From Aureimonas jatrophae (GTDB lineage: Bacteria; Pseudomonadota; Alphaproteobacteria; Rhizobiales; Rhizobiaceae), in NCBI RefSeq assembly GCF_900104035.1, contig NZ_FNIT01000006.1, positions 186,001 through 250,000 of the forward strand: a stretch of 64,000 nucleotides of DNA, in the 5' to 3' direction. Position 1 is the first letter of the stretch. Every line of letters begins with the position of its first letter. Of the stretch, positions 1 to 8,313 are shown in pieces. The position numbers were made by a program, and so were the translations under genes. Below the pieces are notes generated by a model. The model saw nothing but the letters and a program-made list of their open reading frames with translations. It ran no database searches and was not told the origin of the DNA.

Positions 1-525
1 CACCTCGCTGCGCACCAGGATCTCGGCGCCGCGATCTTGCGCATCCAGTGCGTTGAGCACCACGAATCGCGTGTCGTCGACGCGCGCATCCGAATATTCG
101 AAGCCGCGCCGGAATTCCGGTTTGAGGGGGCCTGCGAGCGGGCCCGTGGTCAGGTCGACGCTGCGCGTTGCGGCCAGTTCCTTCCGGCCGCCGAGATGAT
201 CGTAGAGAAAGAGGCCGGTGCGCAGGAGCCAGGCCGGGCGCAAGCCCTTGTGCAACGGCAGGACGAAGCGCAGCGGGCGGATCACGTGCGGTGCGATACG
301 CCAGAGCACCTCGCGCTCCATCAGCGCCTCGCGCACGAGCCGGAATTCGTAATGCTCGAGATAACGCAGGCCGCCATGGATGAGCTTGGTGGACCAAGAC
401 GAGGTCCCGCTGCCGAGATCCTTCATCTCGGCCAGAGCCACGCTATAGCCTCGGCCGGCTGCATCGCGCGCGATGCCGCAACCGTTGATGCCACCACCGA
501 TCACGAACAGATCGACGTCTCGCAT
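1..525 (-). CDS. glpD: Glycerol-3-phosphate dehydrogenase GlpD, N-terminal fragment
   Basis: The first 175 residues of an aerobic, FAD-dependent sn-glycerol-3-phosphate dehydrogenase, which oxidises glycerol 3-phosphate to dihydroxyacetone phosphate at the membrane and feeds electrons to quinone. The ATG at 525 is followed at once by a dinucleotide-binding motif (IGGGINGCG, residues 9-17), then by the GlpD-typical blocks GSGTSSWSTKLIHGG and GLRYLEHYEF. The frame is open to the left edge, so the C-terminal two thirds lies outside the window. An SD-like GGGGGAGG precedes the ATG. It lies 83 bp downstream of glpR on the same strand, and repeated CGAAA/TTTCG elements sit in that gap, suggesting control by GlpR. 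Confidence 0.93.
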   Translation of the reverse strand, partial: MRDVDLFVIGGGINGCGIARDAAGRGYSVALAEMKDLGSGTSSWSTKLIHGGLRYLEHYEFRLVREALMEREVLWRIAPHVIRPLRFVLPLHKGLRPAWLLRTGLFLYDHLGGRKELAATRSVDLTTGPLAGPLKPEFRRGFEYSDARVDDTRFVVLNALDAQDRGAEILVRSEV

Positions 526-570
526 AGCCTCCCCCGAGACTTTCGCAGTGCAGCGAATCCGGCTGCATTG

Positions 571-607
571 CGAAACCGATATGAGTTAAGGCGAAACAGA
601 AACGAAA
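571..607. promoter_or_regulatory. Candidate GlpR operator upstream of glpD
   Basis: CGAAA (TTTCG on the coding strand) occurs at 571-575, 592-596 and 603-607, spaced 21 and 11 bp, that is on one face of the helix. DeoR-family repressors commonly bind direct repeats, and similar TTTCG repeats occur in front of glpR. The binding itself is inferred. Confidence 0.45.
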
Positions 608-608
608 G

Positions 609-1397
609 TCAAACGCGCTCGGGCGTCGGCAGCTCGGCCGGCGCCGTCTCGATCAACCGCGTTCCGGTCTCCCGGCACAGGCGACGAAAGTCGTCGTTCG
701 GCACGTGGTCGGTGACGAAGGTCTGGATCTGCGAGAGGTGGCCGACCCGGACCGGCGCGCCGCGATCGAACTTCGAGCGGTCCGACACGAGAATGACGTG
801 CCGGGCGTTGGCCATGATGGCCTGTGCCACGCGGACCTCGCGATAGTCGAAGTCGAGGAGGGATCCGTCCGCGTCGATCGCGGAGACGCCGATCACCGCG
901 TGATCGACCTTGAACTGCCGGATGAAGTCGGTCGCCGCCTCGCCGACGATGCCGCCGTCGGAGCGGCGCAGCACGCCACCCGCCACGATCACCTCGATCT
1001 CAGGATACGGCCGCATCACATTGGCGACGTTGATGTTGTTGGTGATGACGAGGAGCCCCGAATGGCGCAGCAGCGCATGCGCTACGGCTTCCGTCGTCGT
1101 GCCGATATTGATGAAGAGCGACGAGCCGTCCGGTACGAGGTCGGCCGCCGCGCGACCGATCAGCGCCTTTTCCGAGGCGGCCATGGCGCGTCGCGCCTCG
1201 TAGTCGACGTTCTCCACGCCGGAGCCAAGCATCGCGCCGCCATGCACACGCTGCAGAAGCCGCGCCTCGCAAAGCTCGTTGAGATCCTTGCGGATGGTCT
1301 GAACGCTGACCTCGAAGCGCTGCGCCAGGTCGTCCACGAGGACGCGCCCCTGCCGTCGCGCGATGGCGAGGATGTCGGTTTGCCGATCGGTCGTCAC
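609..1397 (-). CDS. glpR: DeoR-family transcriptional repressor, GlpR
   Basis: A 262-residue DeoR-family regulator. The N-terminal winged helix-turn-helix (about residues 5-57, with VSVQTIRKDLNEL as recognition region) is followed by the DeoR effector domain with its signature (NIGTTTEAVA, about residues 96-105, and GEAATDFIRQFKVD), which binds a sugar phosphate, probably glycerol 3-phosphate. The start is GTG at 1397, preceded by a strong GGGGGAGGAAC. It is upstream of glpD on the same strand, which supports the GlpR assignment over other DeoR paralogues. CGAAA repeats in its own upstream region (1433-1458) suggest autoregulation. Confidence 0.88.
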   Translation of the reverse strand: MTTDRQTDILAIARRQGRVLVDDLAQRFEVSVQTIRKDLNELCEARLLQRVHGGAMLGSGVENVDYEARRAMAASEKALIGRAAADLVPDGSSLFINIGTTTEAVAHALLRHSGLLVITNNINVANVMRPYPEIEVIVAGGVLRRSDGGIVGEAATDFIRQFKVDHAVIGVSAIDADGSLLDFDYREVRVAQAIMANARHVILVSDRSKFDRGAPVRVGHLSQIQTFVTDHVPNDDFRRLCRETGTRLIETAPAELPTPERV

Positions 1398-1432
1398 GCG
1401 TTCCTCCCCCAGAAACGCGCGGAACCGTAAAA

Positions 1433-1458
1433 CGAAACCGCTGCCGCCGAAAGCGAAA
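1433..1458. promoter_or_regulatory. Candidate GlpR autoregulatory operator
   Basis: Three CGAAA elements (1433-1437, 1448-1452, 1454-1458) lie just upstream of the glpR start. The same element recurs in front of glpD. Shared motif plus DeoR-family habit suggest an operator; no binding evidence. Confidence 0.38.
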
Positions 1459-1467
1459 GTTCGGCGG

Positions 1468-2271
1468 TCAGATCTCGTCGGTCACCACCTCGAAGTGGGA
1501 CAGGTTGGCCGGGCCGAAGTTCGTGGACAGGGCGACGTCGGTCGCGTCGCGCCCGGTCGCCATGAGGATCCGACCGATGCGCGGTTTGTTGTGCCGCGCA
1601 TCGAACGTGTACCAGTGGCCCCCGAGATAGACCTGGAACCAGGCGCTGAAGTCCATCGGATCGGGCACCTTCGGCACGCCGATATCGCCGAGATAGCCGG
1701 TGCAATAGCGCGCCGGGATATTCATGCAGCGGCAGAGCGTGATGGCAAGGTGCGCGAAGTCCCGGCAGACGCCCGTCATTTCCGTGAAGCCGTCATGGGC
1801 CGAGCGCGTCGAGCGCGCGTTCTGGTAGTTGAACGCGATGCGCGCATGCGCGAAGTCGCAGATCGCCTGAACGAGGCCCCAACCCTTGGCGAGGTGGCCG
1901 AACTGACCCCAGGCGAAGTCGGCCAGCTTGTCGGTATCGCAGTAACGACTGCCGAGCAGATAGACGAGCACGTCGTCGGGCAGGTCCTGAATCTCGTGCT
2001 GCTGCGCGTCCCAGTTGGTCACGTCCGGCAGGCCGGTGTCATAGATGTCGAACTCGGTCGAGATCGTCGTGCGACCGGGCGGTGCGACGATGCGGGTGCA
2101 GCTGTTGCCAAACCCGTCGACATAGTTCCACGACTCGATGGGTCGGTCGAAGGACAGGACTTGATCGGTCAGAAGATCGACGCGCCGCGTCGGATGAATA
2201 TTCAGGACCAGCAGCATGGGCGTCGGCTGGAAGCAGTCGTAGCCGAGCGTGAAGCCTGCGCGAATCTTCAT
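1468..2271 (-). CDS. Transglutaminase-like family protein
   Basis: A 267-residue cytoplasmic protein of the transglutaminase/protease-like superfamily (COG1305 type). The cysteine block TGVCRDFAHLA puts the expected nucleophile at Cys169, and the core strand ends in WYTFDARHN with the expected Asp224. The strand that normally carries the catalytic His (H-A-W) reads FSAWFQVYL, with Ser209 in the His position. This subfamily is frequent in proteobacteria and its substrate is unknown. The ATG at 2271 is chosen over the longer frame to 2391 because GGAG precedes it and the N-terminus then begins at the conserved domain (MKIRAGFTLGYDC). It probably stands alone, upstream of glpR on the same strand. 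Confidence 0.82.
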   Translation of the reverse strand: MKIRAGFTLGYDCFQPTPMLLVLNIHPTRRVDLLTDQVLSFDRPIESWNYVDGFGNSCTRIVAPPGRTTISTEFDIYDTGLPDVTNWDAQQHEIQDLPDDVLVYLLGSRYCDTDKLADFAWGQFGHLAKGWGLVQAICDFAHARIAFNYQNARSTRSAHDGFTEMTGVCRDFAHLAITLCRCMNIPARYCTGYLGDIGVPKVPDPMDFSAWFQVYLGGHWYTFDARHNKPRIGRILMATGRDATDVALSTNFGPANLSHFEVVTDEI

Positions 2272-2450
2272 GCCCGTCTCACTCCGACCACCGATACCCG
2301 CCAGTGATATAAGGGCGGATTGGAGGGGCCAAGGTCGATCGCGCGCAAAGTGTTGCGCAAAGATTCCGCAACCTGCCGCGCGGGAAGGCAAAGTCGGAGC
2401 AGACCGCTCGGCGATCCGACTCCGAGCGCCGTTGGGCGCGCTTCCAACCG

Positions 2451-2996
2451 TTACCTTACGACCGGAAGGCTTTCGATATCGAGGTTGCCGTTCCGCGACG
2501 AGAGCCGGAGCCGGGTGTCGTGACCTTGCGACTGGGCGGCACCGACGATCTCATGATCGCCCGTGTCGTAGACCGTCGTCCGGCCGTCCCGCTCGATAGC
2601 GAGACGCCGCGTATCTGGAAAGACCGCATAGCGTACGCCGTTCTGCTCGCCGGTGGAGGAGGCACGGCCAAGATCGCTGGGCCACCAAGAGGCGTGCGGT
2701 GGTTCCCTTCCGTCCCGATCGCCACGATCGCCACGATCGTCGGGAGCCGTGGCGTTGCCGAGGTCTTGCCCGGAGAGATCCTGCGCAAGAGCCGCGACCC
2801 GCGCCTTGAGACCATGGTCGTTCATGGCGCCGATCATGATCATGCCGCCCTTGGACCACTGCCCCATGCCGCCCAGCTCGGGGTGGCTGAACTGGGCCTG
2901 CGTACCGCCGCCGCGCCGCAGGGCGTCGGCCAGAACCGACACGGCCTCTCGGCTGAACCCATGGCGCATGCCCAGCGTCTCGATCGTCTCGCCCAT
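2451..2996 (-). CDS. SHOCT-domain-like conserved protein
   Basis: A 181-residue soluble protein with no signal peptide or membrane segment. The N-terminal 65 residues resemble a small proteobacterial family often labelled SHOCT-domain protein: a helical start (RHGFSREAVSVLADALRRG), the block FSHPELGGMGQWSKGGM, then GLKARVAALAQDL. A charged linker rich in Asp, Gly and Arg (about residues 88-105, DDRGDRGDRDG) leads to a C-terminal half with short beta-like stretches (VRYAVFPDTRRLAIERDG). SHOCT modules are thought to mediate oligomerisation; no enzymatic function is apparent. It is divergent from nadE across a 113 bp gap that should hold both promoters. Confidence 0.72.
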   Translation of the reverse strand: MGETIETLGMRHGFSREAVSVLADALRRGGGTQAQFSHPELGGMGQWSKGGMIMIGAMNDHGLKARVAALAQDLSGQDLGNATAPDDRGDRGDRDGREPPHASWWPSDLGRASSTGEQNGVRYAVFPDTRRLAIERDGRTTVYDTGDHEIVGAAQSQGHDTRLRLSSRNGNLDIESLPVVR

Positions 2997-3109
2997 CGCG
3001 TGTTCCCTTCGAACGTGATCGGTGCGAACGCGCAGCCGGGCCGGACCGTTTCATCCGGGATGCGGTCGTTCTATGAAGCTCTGGCCCAACCCGACGGGAC
3101 CGCCGCACC

Positions 3110-5194
3110 ATGCCGACCGAACCCAATACCCTCGACCCCGTCGCCGACCGCTTCGCCTCGGCTCGCGCGCACGGCTTCCTGCGAGTGGGAACGGGCACGC
3201 CCGTTGTCGCGAGCGCCGACCCCGCGCGGAATGGCCAAGCCATCGCCGACCTCGCGCGGCGCGCAGCGGGCGAGGGCGTCGATCTCCTGGTCCTGCCGGA
3301 ACTCTCGCTGTCGGGCTACGCGATCGACGACCTGCATCTGCAGGACGCGCTCCTCGAAGGCGTTGAGCGAGCGCTGACGCAACTCATCGAGGACACGGCC
3401 GCGCTTCGCACGGTGCTGCTCGTGGGCGCGCCGCTTCGGCGCAACGGCCGGCTGTACAACTGCGCCGTCGTCTTGGCGCGCGGCCAGGTGCTGGGCGTCG
3501 TGCCGAAGAGCTTCCTGCCGAACTACCGCGAGTACTACGAGAAGCGCTGGTTCGCCGCCGGTGCCGGCGTGCCGGCCGGGGGCACGATCCACGTCGCGGG
3601 CCGCGAGGCACCGTTCGGCACCGACCTCCTGTTCGAGGCCGACGATCTGGCGGACTTCGTCTTCCATGCCGAGGTCTGCGAGGACTTCTGGGCACCGCTG
3701 CCACCCTCGACGCGCGGTGCGCTTGCCGGCGCGCTCGTGCTCTGCAACCTGTCGGCCTCCAATATCCTCGTCGGCAAGGCAGCCGAGCGGCATCTCCTCT
3801 GCGCCTCGCAGGCCTCCCGCTGCATTGCCGCTTATCTTTATTCGGCGGCGGGCGCGGGCGAGAGCACGAACGACATGTCCTGGGACGGGCAGGGCATGAT
3901 CTACGAGGCCGGCGACCTTCTGGCGGAGGGGCAGCGCTTCTCGCGCGAGCCGCAGCTCGTCGTTGCCGACGTCGATCTCGGCCGGCTGCGCCTCGAGCGG
4001 ATGCGCACGCCGACCTTCAACGATGCGGCCGCCGCCGAGGGGCACCCCGAGACACGCTTCCGGCGCGTCCGCTTCCCGCACGAGCCGGTCTTCGCCGACG
4101 AGGGACTGCGTCGTCCGCAGCGTCGCTTTCCCTTCGTGCCCAACAACCCGCACCATCTCGACCAGGACTGCTACGAGGCCTTCGAGATCCAGGTCCACGC
4201 ACTGGAGCGACGTTTCCTTGCGACGCCCGGCGACAAGATGGTGATCGGCGTCTCGGGCGGATTGGACTCGACCCATGCCCTGATCGTCGCCGCCAAGGTC
4301 TGCGACCGGCTCGGGCTGCCGCGCTCCTCGATCCTCGCCTGGACCATGCCCGGCTTCGCCACGGGCGAGAGCACCAAGGCGAACGCCTGGGCCCTCATGC
4401 GCGCGATCGGTGCCGAAGCCGGGGAGATCGATATCCGCCCCGCCGCGCGCCAGATGCTGCGCGACATGGAGCACCCGTTCTCGAACGACGAGCCGATCTA
4501 CGACATCACCTTCGAGAACGTGCAGGCGGGTCTTCGTACGGACTATCTCTTCCGCCTCGCCAACCAGCGCGGCGCCTTCGTGATCGGTACGGGCGACCTG
4601 TCGGAACTGGCGCTCGGATGGTGCACCTATGGCGTCGGGGATCAGATGAGCCACTACGCCGTCAATGCGGGTGTGCCGAAGACGCTGATTCAGCATCTCA
4701 TCCGCTGGACCGTGGCGAGCGGGCAGTTCGACGACGCGACGGGCCGCATCCTCACCGCGATCCTCGAAACCGAGATCTCGCCCGAACTCGTGCCGGCGGG
4801 AGCGGACGGCCTGATCCAGTCGACGGAGTCGAAGATCGGCCCTTACGAGCTCAACGACTTTTTCCTGTTCCACACGCTGCGCTACGGCCAGCCGCCGGCC
4901 AAGGTGCTGTTCATGGCATGGCACGCATGGCGGGATGCGGCGGCCGGCGTCTGGCCGGCGCACATGCCGGACGCGAAGCGCCGCCAGTACGATTTGGCGA
5001 CGATCCGCCTCTGGCTGGAGCGCTTCCTGTTCCGCTTCTTCCAGACCAGCCAGTTCAAGCGCACCGCCATCCCGAACGGCCCGAAGGTTTCGGCGGGCGG
5101 GGCGCTCAGCCCACGCGGCGACTGGCGGGCGCCCTCCGACAACACGGCGAACGCCTGGCTGGAGAGCCTCCGGCGCGACGCGCCGGAGGCGTGA
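3110..5194 (+). CDS. nadE: Glutamine-dependent NAD+ synthetase
   Basis: A 694-residue NadE of the long, glutamine-hydrolysing type, close in architecture to the mycobacterial enzyme. It converts deamido-NAD+, ATP and glutamine to NAD+. The N-terminal nitrilase-type glutaminase domain shows the Glu-Lys-Cys triad at Glu64 (LPELSLSGY), Lys133 (VPKSFLPNYRE) and Cys190 (EVCEDFW). The C-terminal synthetase domain carries the ATP PP-loop VSGGLDSTHAL (about residues 381-391) and the block GTGDLSELALGW. Length and motifs are complete. It runs convergently into the aldolase gene with only 4 bp between the stop codons. Confidence 0.96.
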   Translation: MPTEPNTLDPVADRFASARAHGFLRVGTGTPVVASADPARNGQAIADLARRAAGEGVDLLVLPELSLSGYAIDDLHLQDALLEGVERALTQLIEDTAALRTVLLVGAPLRRNGRLYNCAVVLARGQVLGVVPKSFLPNYREYYEKRWFAAGAGVPAGGTIHVAGREAPFGTDLLFEADDLADFVFHAEVCEDFWAPLPPSTRGALAGALVLCNLSASNILVGKAAERHLLCASQASRCIAAYLYSAAGAGESTNDMSWDGQGMIYEAGDLLAEGQRFSREPQLVVADVDLGRLRLERMRTPTFNDAAAAEGHPETRFRRVRFPHEPVFADEGLRRPQRRFPFVPNNPHHLDQDCYEAFEIQVHALERRFLATPGDKMVIGVSGGLDSTHALIVAAKVCDRLGLPRSSILAWTMPGFATGESTKANAWALMRAIGAEAGEIDIRPAARQMLRDMEHPFSNDEPIYDITFENVQAGLRTDYLFRLANQRGAFVIGTGDLSELALGWCTYGVGDQMSHYAVNAGVPKTLIQHLIRWTVASGQFDDATGRILTAILETEISPELVPAGADGLIQSTESKIGPYELNDFFLFHTLRYGQPPAKVLFMAWHAWRDAAAGVWPAHMPDAKRRQYDLATIRLWLERFLFRFFQTSQFKRTAIPNGPKVSAGGALSPRGDWRAPSDNTANAWLESLRRDAPEA

Positions 5195-5198
5195 GGCA

Positions 5199-6257
5199 TC
5201 AGGCCGTCTTGAGCGATCCCGAGCGATAGCGCTTCGCCATGTCGGCGAGCGCGATCGGCTTGATCGACGAGGCGTGACCGGCGGTGCCGAACTCCTCGAA
5301 GCGCTGGGCGGCGAGCTTCGTCACCGCCGCCATGGCGGGGCCGAGATACTTGCGCGGATCGAACTCCTCGGGCTTCTCCGAGAACACCTTGCGGATCGCA
5401 CCCGTCATGGCGAGGCGGCAGTCCGTATCGATGTTGATCTTGCGCACGCCGTGGCGGATGCCGCGCTGGATCTCCTCCACGGGCACGCCCCAGGTCGGCT
5501 TGATCTCGCCGCCGTAGCGATTGACGATCTCCTGCAGGTCTTCCGGCACCGACGAGGAGCCGTGCATGACGAGATGCGTGTTCGGCAGCTTCTGGTGGAT
5601 CGCCTCGATGACGTTCATCGCGAGCACGTCGCCATCGGGCTTGCGCGAGAACTTGTAGGCGCCGTGGCTCGTGCCCATTGCGACCGCCAGCGCGTCGACA
5701 TGCGTGTCGGCCACGAAGCGCGCCGCCTCGTCCGGGTCTGTAAGCAACTGGTCGTGGCTGAGCGTGCCCTCGAAGCCGTGCCCGTCCTCCTGCTCGCCGC
5801 CGCCGGTCTCCAGCGAGCCGAGAACGCCGATCTCGCCCTCCACCGAGGCGCCGCACCAATGGGCCATGTCCGCGACGCGACGCGTGACGCCGGCGTTGTA
5901 GGCGTAGTCGGCCAGCGACGTGCCGTCCTCCTTCAGCGAGCCGTCCATCATCACCGAGGTGAAGCCGTGCTGGATCGCGGTGATGCAGGTGGCTTCGTTG
6001 TTGCCGTGGTCGAGGTGCATGCAGAGCGGGATGTCGGGGTGCATCTCGGCGAGCCCCTCGATCAGGCGCGCGAGGATCAGGTCGTTGGCGTAGGCGCGCG
6101 CGCCCCGGCTTGCCTGCAGGATGACGGGCGCGTCGGTCTGGGCTGCGGCAGCCAGGATCGCGAGACCCTGCTCCATGTTGTTGATGTTGAAGGCGGGCAC
6201 CCCGTAGCCATGCTCGGCGGCATGGTCGAGAAGCTGGCGAAGCGTGATCAGGGCCAT
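5199..6257 (-). CDS. fba: Class II fructose-bisphosphate aldolase (Calvin-cycle subtype)
   Basis: A 352-residue zinc-dependent aldolase that cleaves or forms fructose 1,6-bisphosphate. The catalytic Asp83 and zinc ligand His84 lie in [11 protein letters not shown]; further ligand blocks are GTSHGAYKF and VMHGSSSVP, followed by [11 protein letters not shown]. The sequence is of the CbbA/FbaA subtype common in Hyphomicrobiales. It is 26 bp downstream of the triose-phosphate isomerase-like gene and forms an operon with it and the DUF4432 gene. Nothing suggests RuBisCO-linked genes here, so a glycolytic/gluconeogenic role is the simplest reading. Confidence 0.95.
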   Translation of the reverse strand: MALITLRQLLDHAAEHGYGVPAFNINNMEQGLAILAAAAQTDAPVILQASRGARAYANDLILARLIEGLAEMHPDIPLCMHLDHGNNEATCITAIQHGFTSVMMDGSLKEDGTSLADYAYNAGVTRRVADMAHWCGASVEGEIGVLGSLETGGGEQEDGHGFEGTLSHDQLLTDPDEAARFVADTHVDALAVAMGTSHGAYKFSRKPDGDVLAMNVIEAIHQKLPNTHLVMHGSSSVPEDLQEIVNRYGGEIKPTWGVPVEEIQRGIRHGVRKINIDTDCRLAMTGAIRKVFSEKPEEFDPRKYLGPAMAAVTKLAAQRFEEFGTAGHASSIKPIALADMAKRYRSGSLKTA

Positions 6258-6283
6258 GGAGCTTTGTCTTTCCGGGAGGGGCG

Positions 6284-7051
6284 TTACGTGCGCAGCGCTG
6301 CGATGACGTCGGTGACGATGCCGAGATAGCCTTCGGCCTGCCAGGCGGAGCGACCGATGAAGAGGCCGTCAATCTCGGCTTGCCGCGCGAGTTCCACGGC
6401 GTTGCCGGGATTGACGCTGCCGCCGTAGAGGACGGGCAGGGCGGCGCCGAGCCGCTCGCGCAGGAGGCGCTTCACGAGCACGTGCTGTTCGTTGGCGAAG
6501 TCCGGATCGGCGGGGGTGCCTCCTTCCCCGATCGACCAGACCGGCTCGTAGGCGATGAGGACCTGGGCGGGCCGGCTCCAGTCGACATGGGCCACGGCGG
6601 CCTCGGTCTGGCGCGCCAGCGCCTCGGCGGTGCGCCCGCTCTCGTATTCCTCGCGCGTGTCGCCGATGCAGACCAGCGCCGTCATGCCATGCCGCACGGC
6701 GGCGGCGACCTTAAGGCCCACGGTCTCGTCGGTCTCGCCGAAGTGCTCGCGCCGTTCGGAATGTCCGATCTCGACGAGGCTCGCGCCGCAGTCCTTGACC
6801 TGGACCGGGGAAATCTCACCGGTCCAGGCGCCGGCATCCTTCCAGTGGGCGTTCTGCGCGCCGACGATGATGTCGGTTTCGTTCAGCGCATCCGCCACGC
6901 GGTGAAGCGCGGTGAAGGGCGGGATAACGAAGAGCTGCGCCTCCTCGCAGTGCGTGTAGTCGGATGCCTTGAGCGTCGCGACGAAACGGTCGGCCTCGGC
7001 CAGCGTCTTGTTCATCTTCCAGCTGGTGCCGATCCAGGGGCGCTTTTGCAT
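6284..7051 (-). CDS. Triose-phosphate isomerase family, EryH/TpiA2 type
   Basis: A 255-residue TIM-barrel isomerase with all catalytic residues: Lys12 ([10 protein letters not shown]), His97 ([13 protein letters not shown]) and Glu169 (AYEPVWSIG), plus the phosphate-binding end YGGSVNPGN. Details such as the opening [15 protein letters not shown] and the ending GLFIGRSAW resemble Brucella EryH, which isomerises L-erythrulose 1-phosphate, more than canonical TpiA. The location directly upstream of fba argues for handling triose phosphates, whereas the DUF4432 neighbour argues for a sugar or polyol pathway. It is certainly an isomerase of this superfamily; the substrate is undecided from sequence alone. 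Confidence 0.85.
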   Translation of the reverse strand: MQKRPWIGTSWKMNKTLAEADRFVATLKASDYTHCEEAQLFVIPPFTALHRVADALNETDIIVGAQNAHWKDAGAWTGEISPVQVKDCGASLVEIGHSERREHFGETDETVGLKVAAAVRHGMTALVCIGDTREEYESGRTAEALARQTEAAVAHVDWSRPAQVLIAYEPVWSIGEGGTPADPDFANEQHVLVKRLLRERLGAALPVLYGGSVNPGNAVELARQAEIDGLFIGRSAWQAEGYLGIVTDVIAALRT

Positions 7052-7075
7052 CCGTCGTCCTTAACTCTTGCGTGT

Positions 7076-8164
7076 TCAGCCGGTGGTCCGGCCCATGAGC
7101 CTGTCGATCGCCTCGATCCGGCGGTCCGCCTCGTCGGCGGACAGTCGTCCAAAGCGCATGTCGAGATGCCATTCCCGCTCGCCGTCGAGCGGCACGAAGC
7201 GCCCGGCTTCCACCTCGTTGCGGCGTCCGAGTGTCGAGGAGGTGGAGGGAAAGGAGAAGCCGATCGCGTCCTGGTCGGGCGTGCGGCAGATCCAGCGGTT
7301 GAGGCGCGGCGCCTGGTCGGGCCGGTGCGCCACGTAGTCGGCCGAGCCGTCGGCGTGTCGCTGCACGGCGTGTGCCCAGCCCGCCTCGTCGGCCACGGCA
7401 TCGATCGCGAAGACGACCTCCGGATCGAAGCCGAGACCGGGCTCCAACCGGTGATGGAGCGTCGGGTCCGCGGCGAGCGCCTCCAGGAACTCCGCGTAGC
7501 CGGGACCGGCCCGCACATGGGCCGGGATGCTGCGGCGGACGCGAACCGCCTCCGGCGTGTAGGGCGCCGTGTAGTGCAGGGTCGCGCCGTCCGAGGGGCG
7601 GAAGTTGATGTGGGCGAGGTAGAGAACCTCCATCGGCGTGCGCTTGTCGTTGCGTAGCCGCAGATGGCAGTCGATCAGCGTCTCGTCACGGCCGATGCCG
7701 AGTGTGGCCGTCAGCGTGTATCGCGTCGAGAACGCAACGGCATAGCGGAACACGCCGCCGAGCGTGACGCGGCCCGCCGCCTCATCGAGGTCGAGCCAGG
7801 CATCCTCGAACGGGGCGCTTGGCAGCTCGCCGTGCAGCGGGTGGCTATCGCCGGCCTCGGGCGCGCCGATGCCCGTCAGCCCGCAATGGATCAGAAAGGC
7901 GCCGTAGGTCTCGAGATAGGTCGTCGAGCGCGCGGGCTCGTCGAACATGGACCGCATGGCGAATTCGCGCCCGTCGAAGCGCGCGCGCCAGATCTGCTGG
8001 CCGCGAAACGGCAGGATCACGACCTCGCCGCGGCGCGTTCCGATCCGCAGCCCGGCGACGCCGCTCGCGTAGCGGAACGTGGTGACGCTGATGCCCTCGA
8101 AGGCGCAAAGCCGGCGTTCGGTTTCGCCGAACATCGCCTCCGTCAGGTCGATGCGAATCCCCAT
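7076..8164 (-). CDS. DUF4432 family protein (aldose epimerase-like)
   Basis: A 362-residue protein of the galactose mutarotase-like superfamily, DUF4432 group, as judged from the block FLIHCGLTGIG, followed by LHGELPSAP, and later YLAHINFRPSDG. Such proteins fold as a beta-sandwich that binds sugars near conserved His residues; the reaction is not established for this group. The ATG at 8164 is chosen because GGGGGAG lies just upstream; an in-frame ATG at 8176 and a longer open frame to 8389 lack support. It is the first gene of the DUF4432-isomerase-aldolase operon, 24 bp before the isomerase, and is divergent from the aldo/keto reductase. Confidence 0.78.
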   Translation of the reverse strand: MGIRIDLTEAMFGETERRLCAFEGISVTTFRYASGVAGLRIGTRRGEVVILPFRGQQIWRARFDGREFAMRSMFDEPARSTTYLETYGAFLIHCGLTGIGAPEAGDSHPLHGELPSAPFEDAWLDLDEAAGRVTLGGVFRYAVAFSTRYTLTATLGIGRDETLIDCHLRLRNDKRTPMEVLYLAHINFRPSDGATLHYTAPYTPEAVRVRRSIPAHVRAGPGYAEFLEALAADPTLHHRLEPGLGFDPEVVFAIDAVADEAGWAHAVQRHADGSADYVAHRPDQAPRLNRWICRTPDQDAIGFSFPSTSSTLGRRNEVEAGRFVPLDGEREWHLDMRFGRLSADEADRRIEAIDRLMGRTTG

Positions 8165-8313
8165 CCGCTCCCCCATGCGGTGTTTCGCCTCCGCACATAG
8201 GCGCAAGCGGCGCGGCGGGCAACGCGCGCGGCATGGGATGACGAACGCGAAGAAAGCCTTAGTTTTTGCCGCCGTGCGCCGGTTTCGGGCGCCCGCCACA
8301 GGATGCGATCCCC

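Noticed and set aside
3071-4963. Long open frame (630 codons) antisense to nadE
   Set aside because: Arg/Ala/Gly/His-rich composition with no domain; nadE on the other strand is complete and motif-rich. High GC removes stop codons from shadow frames.
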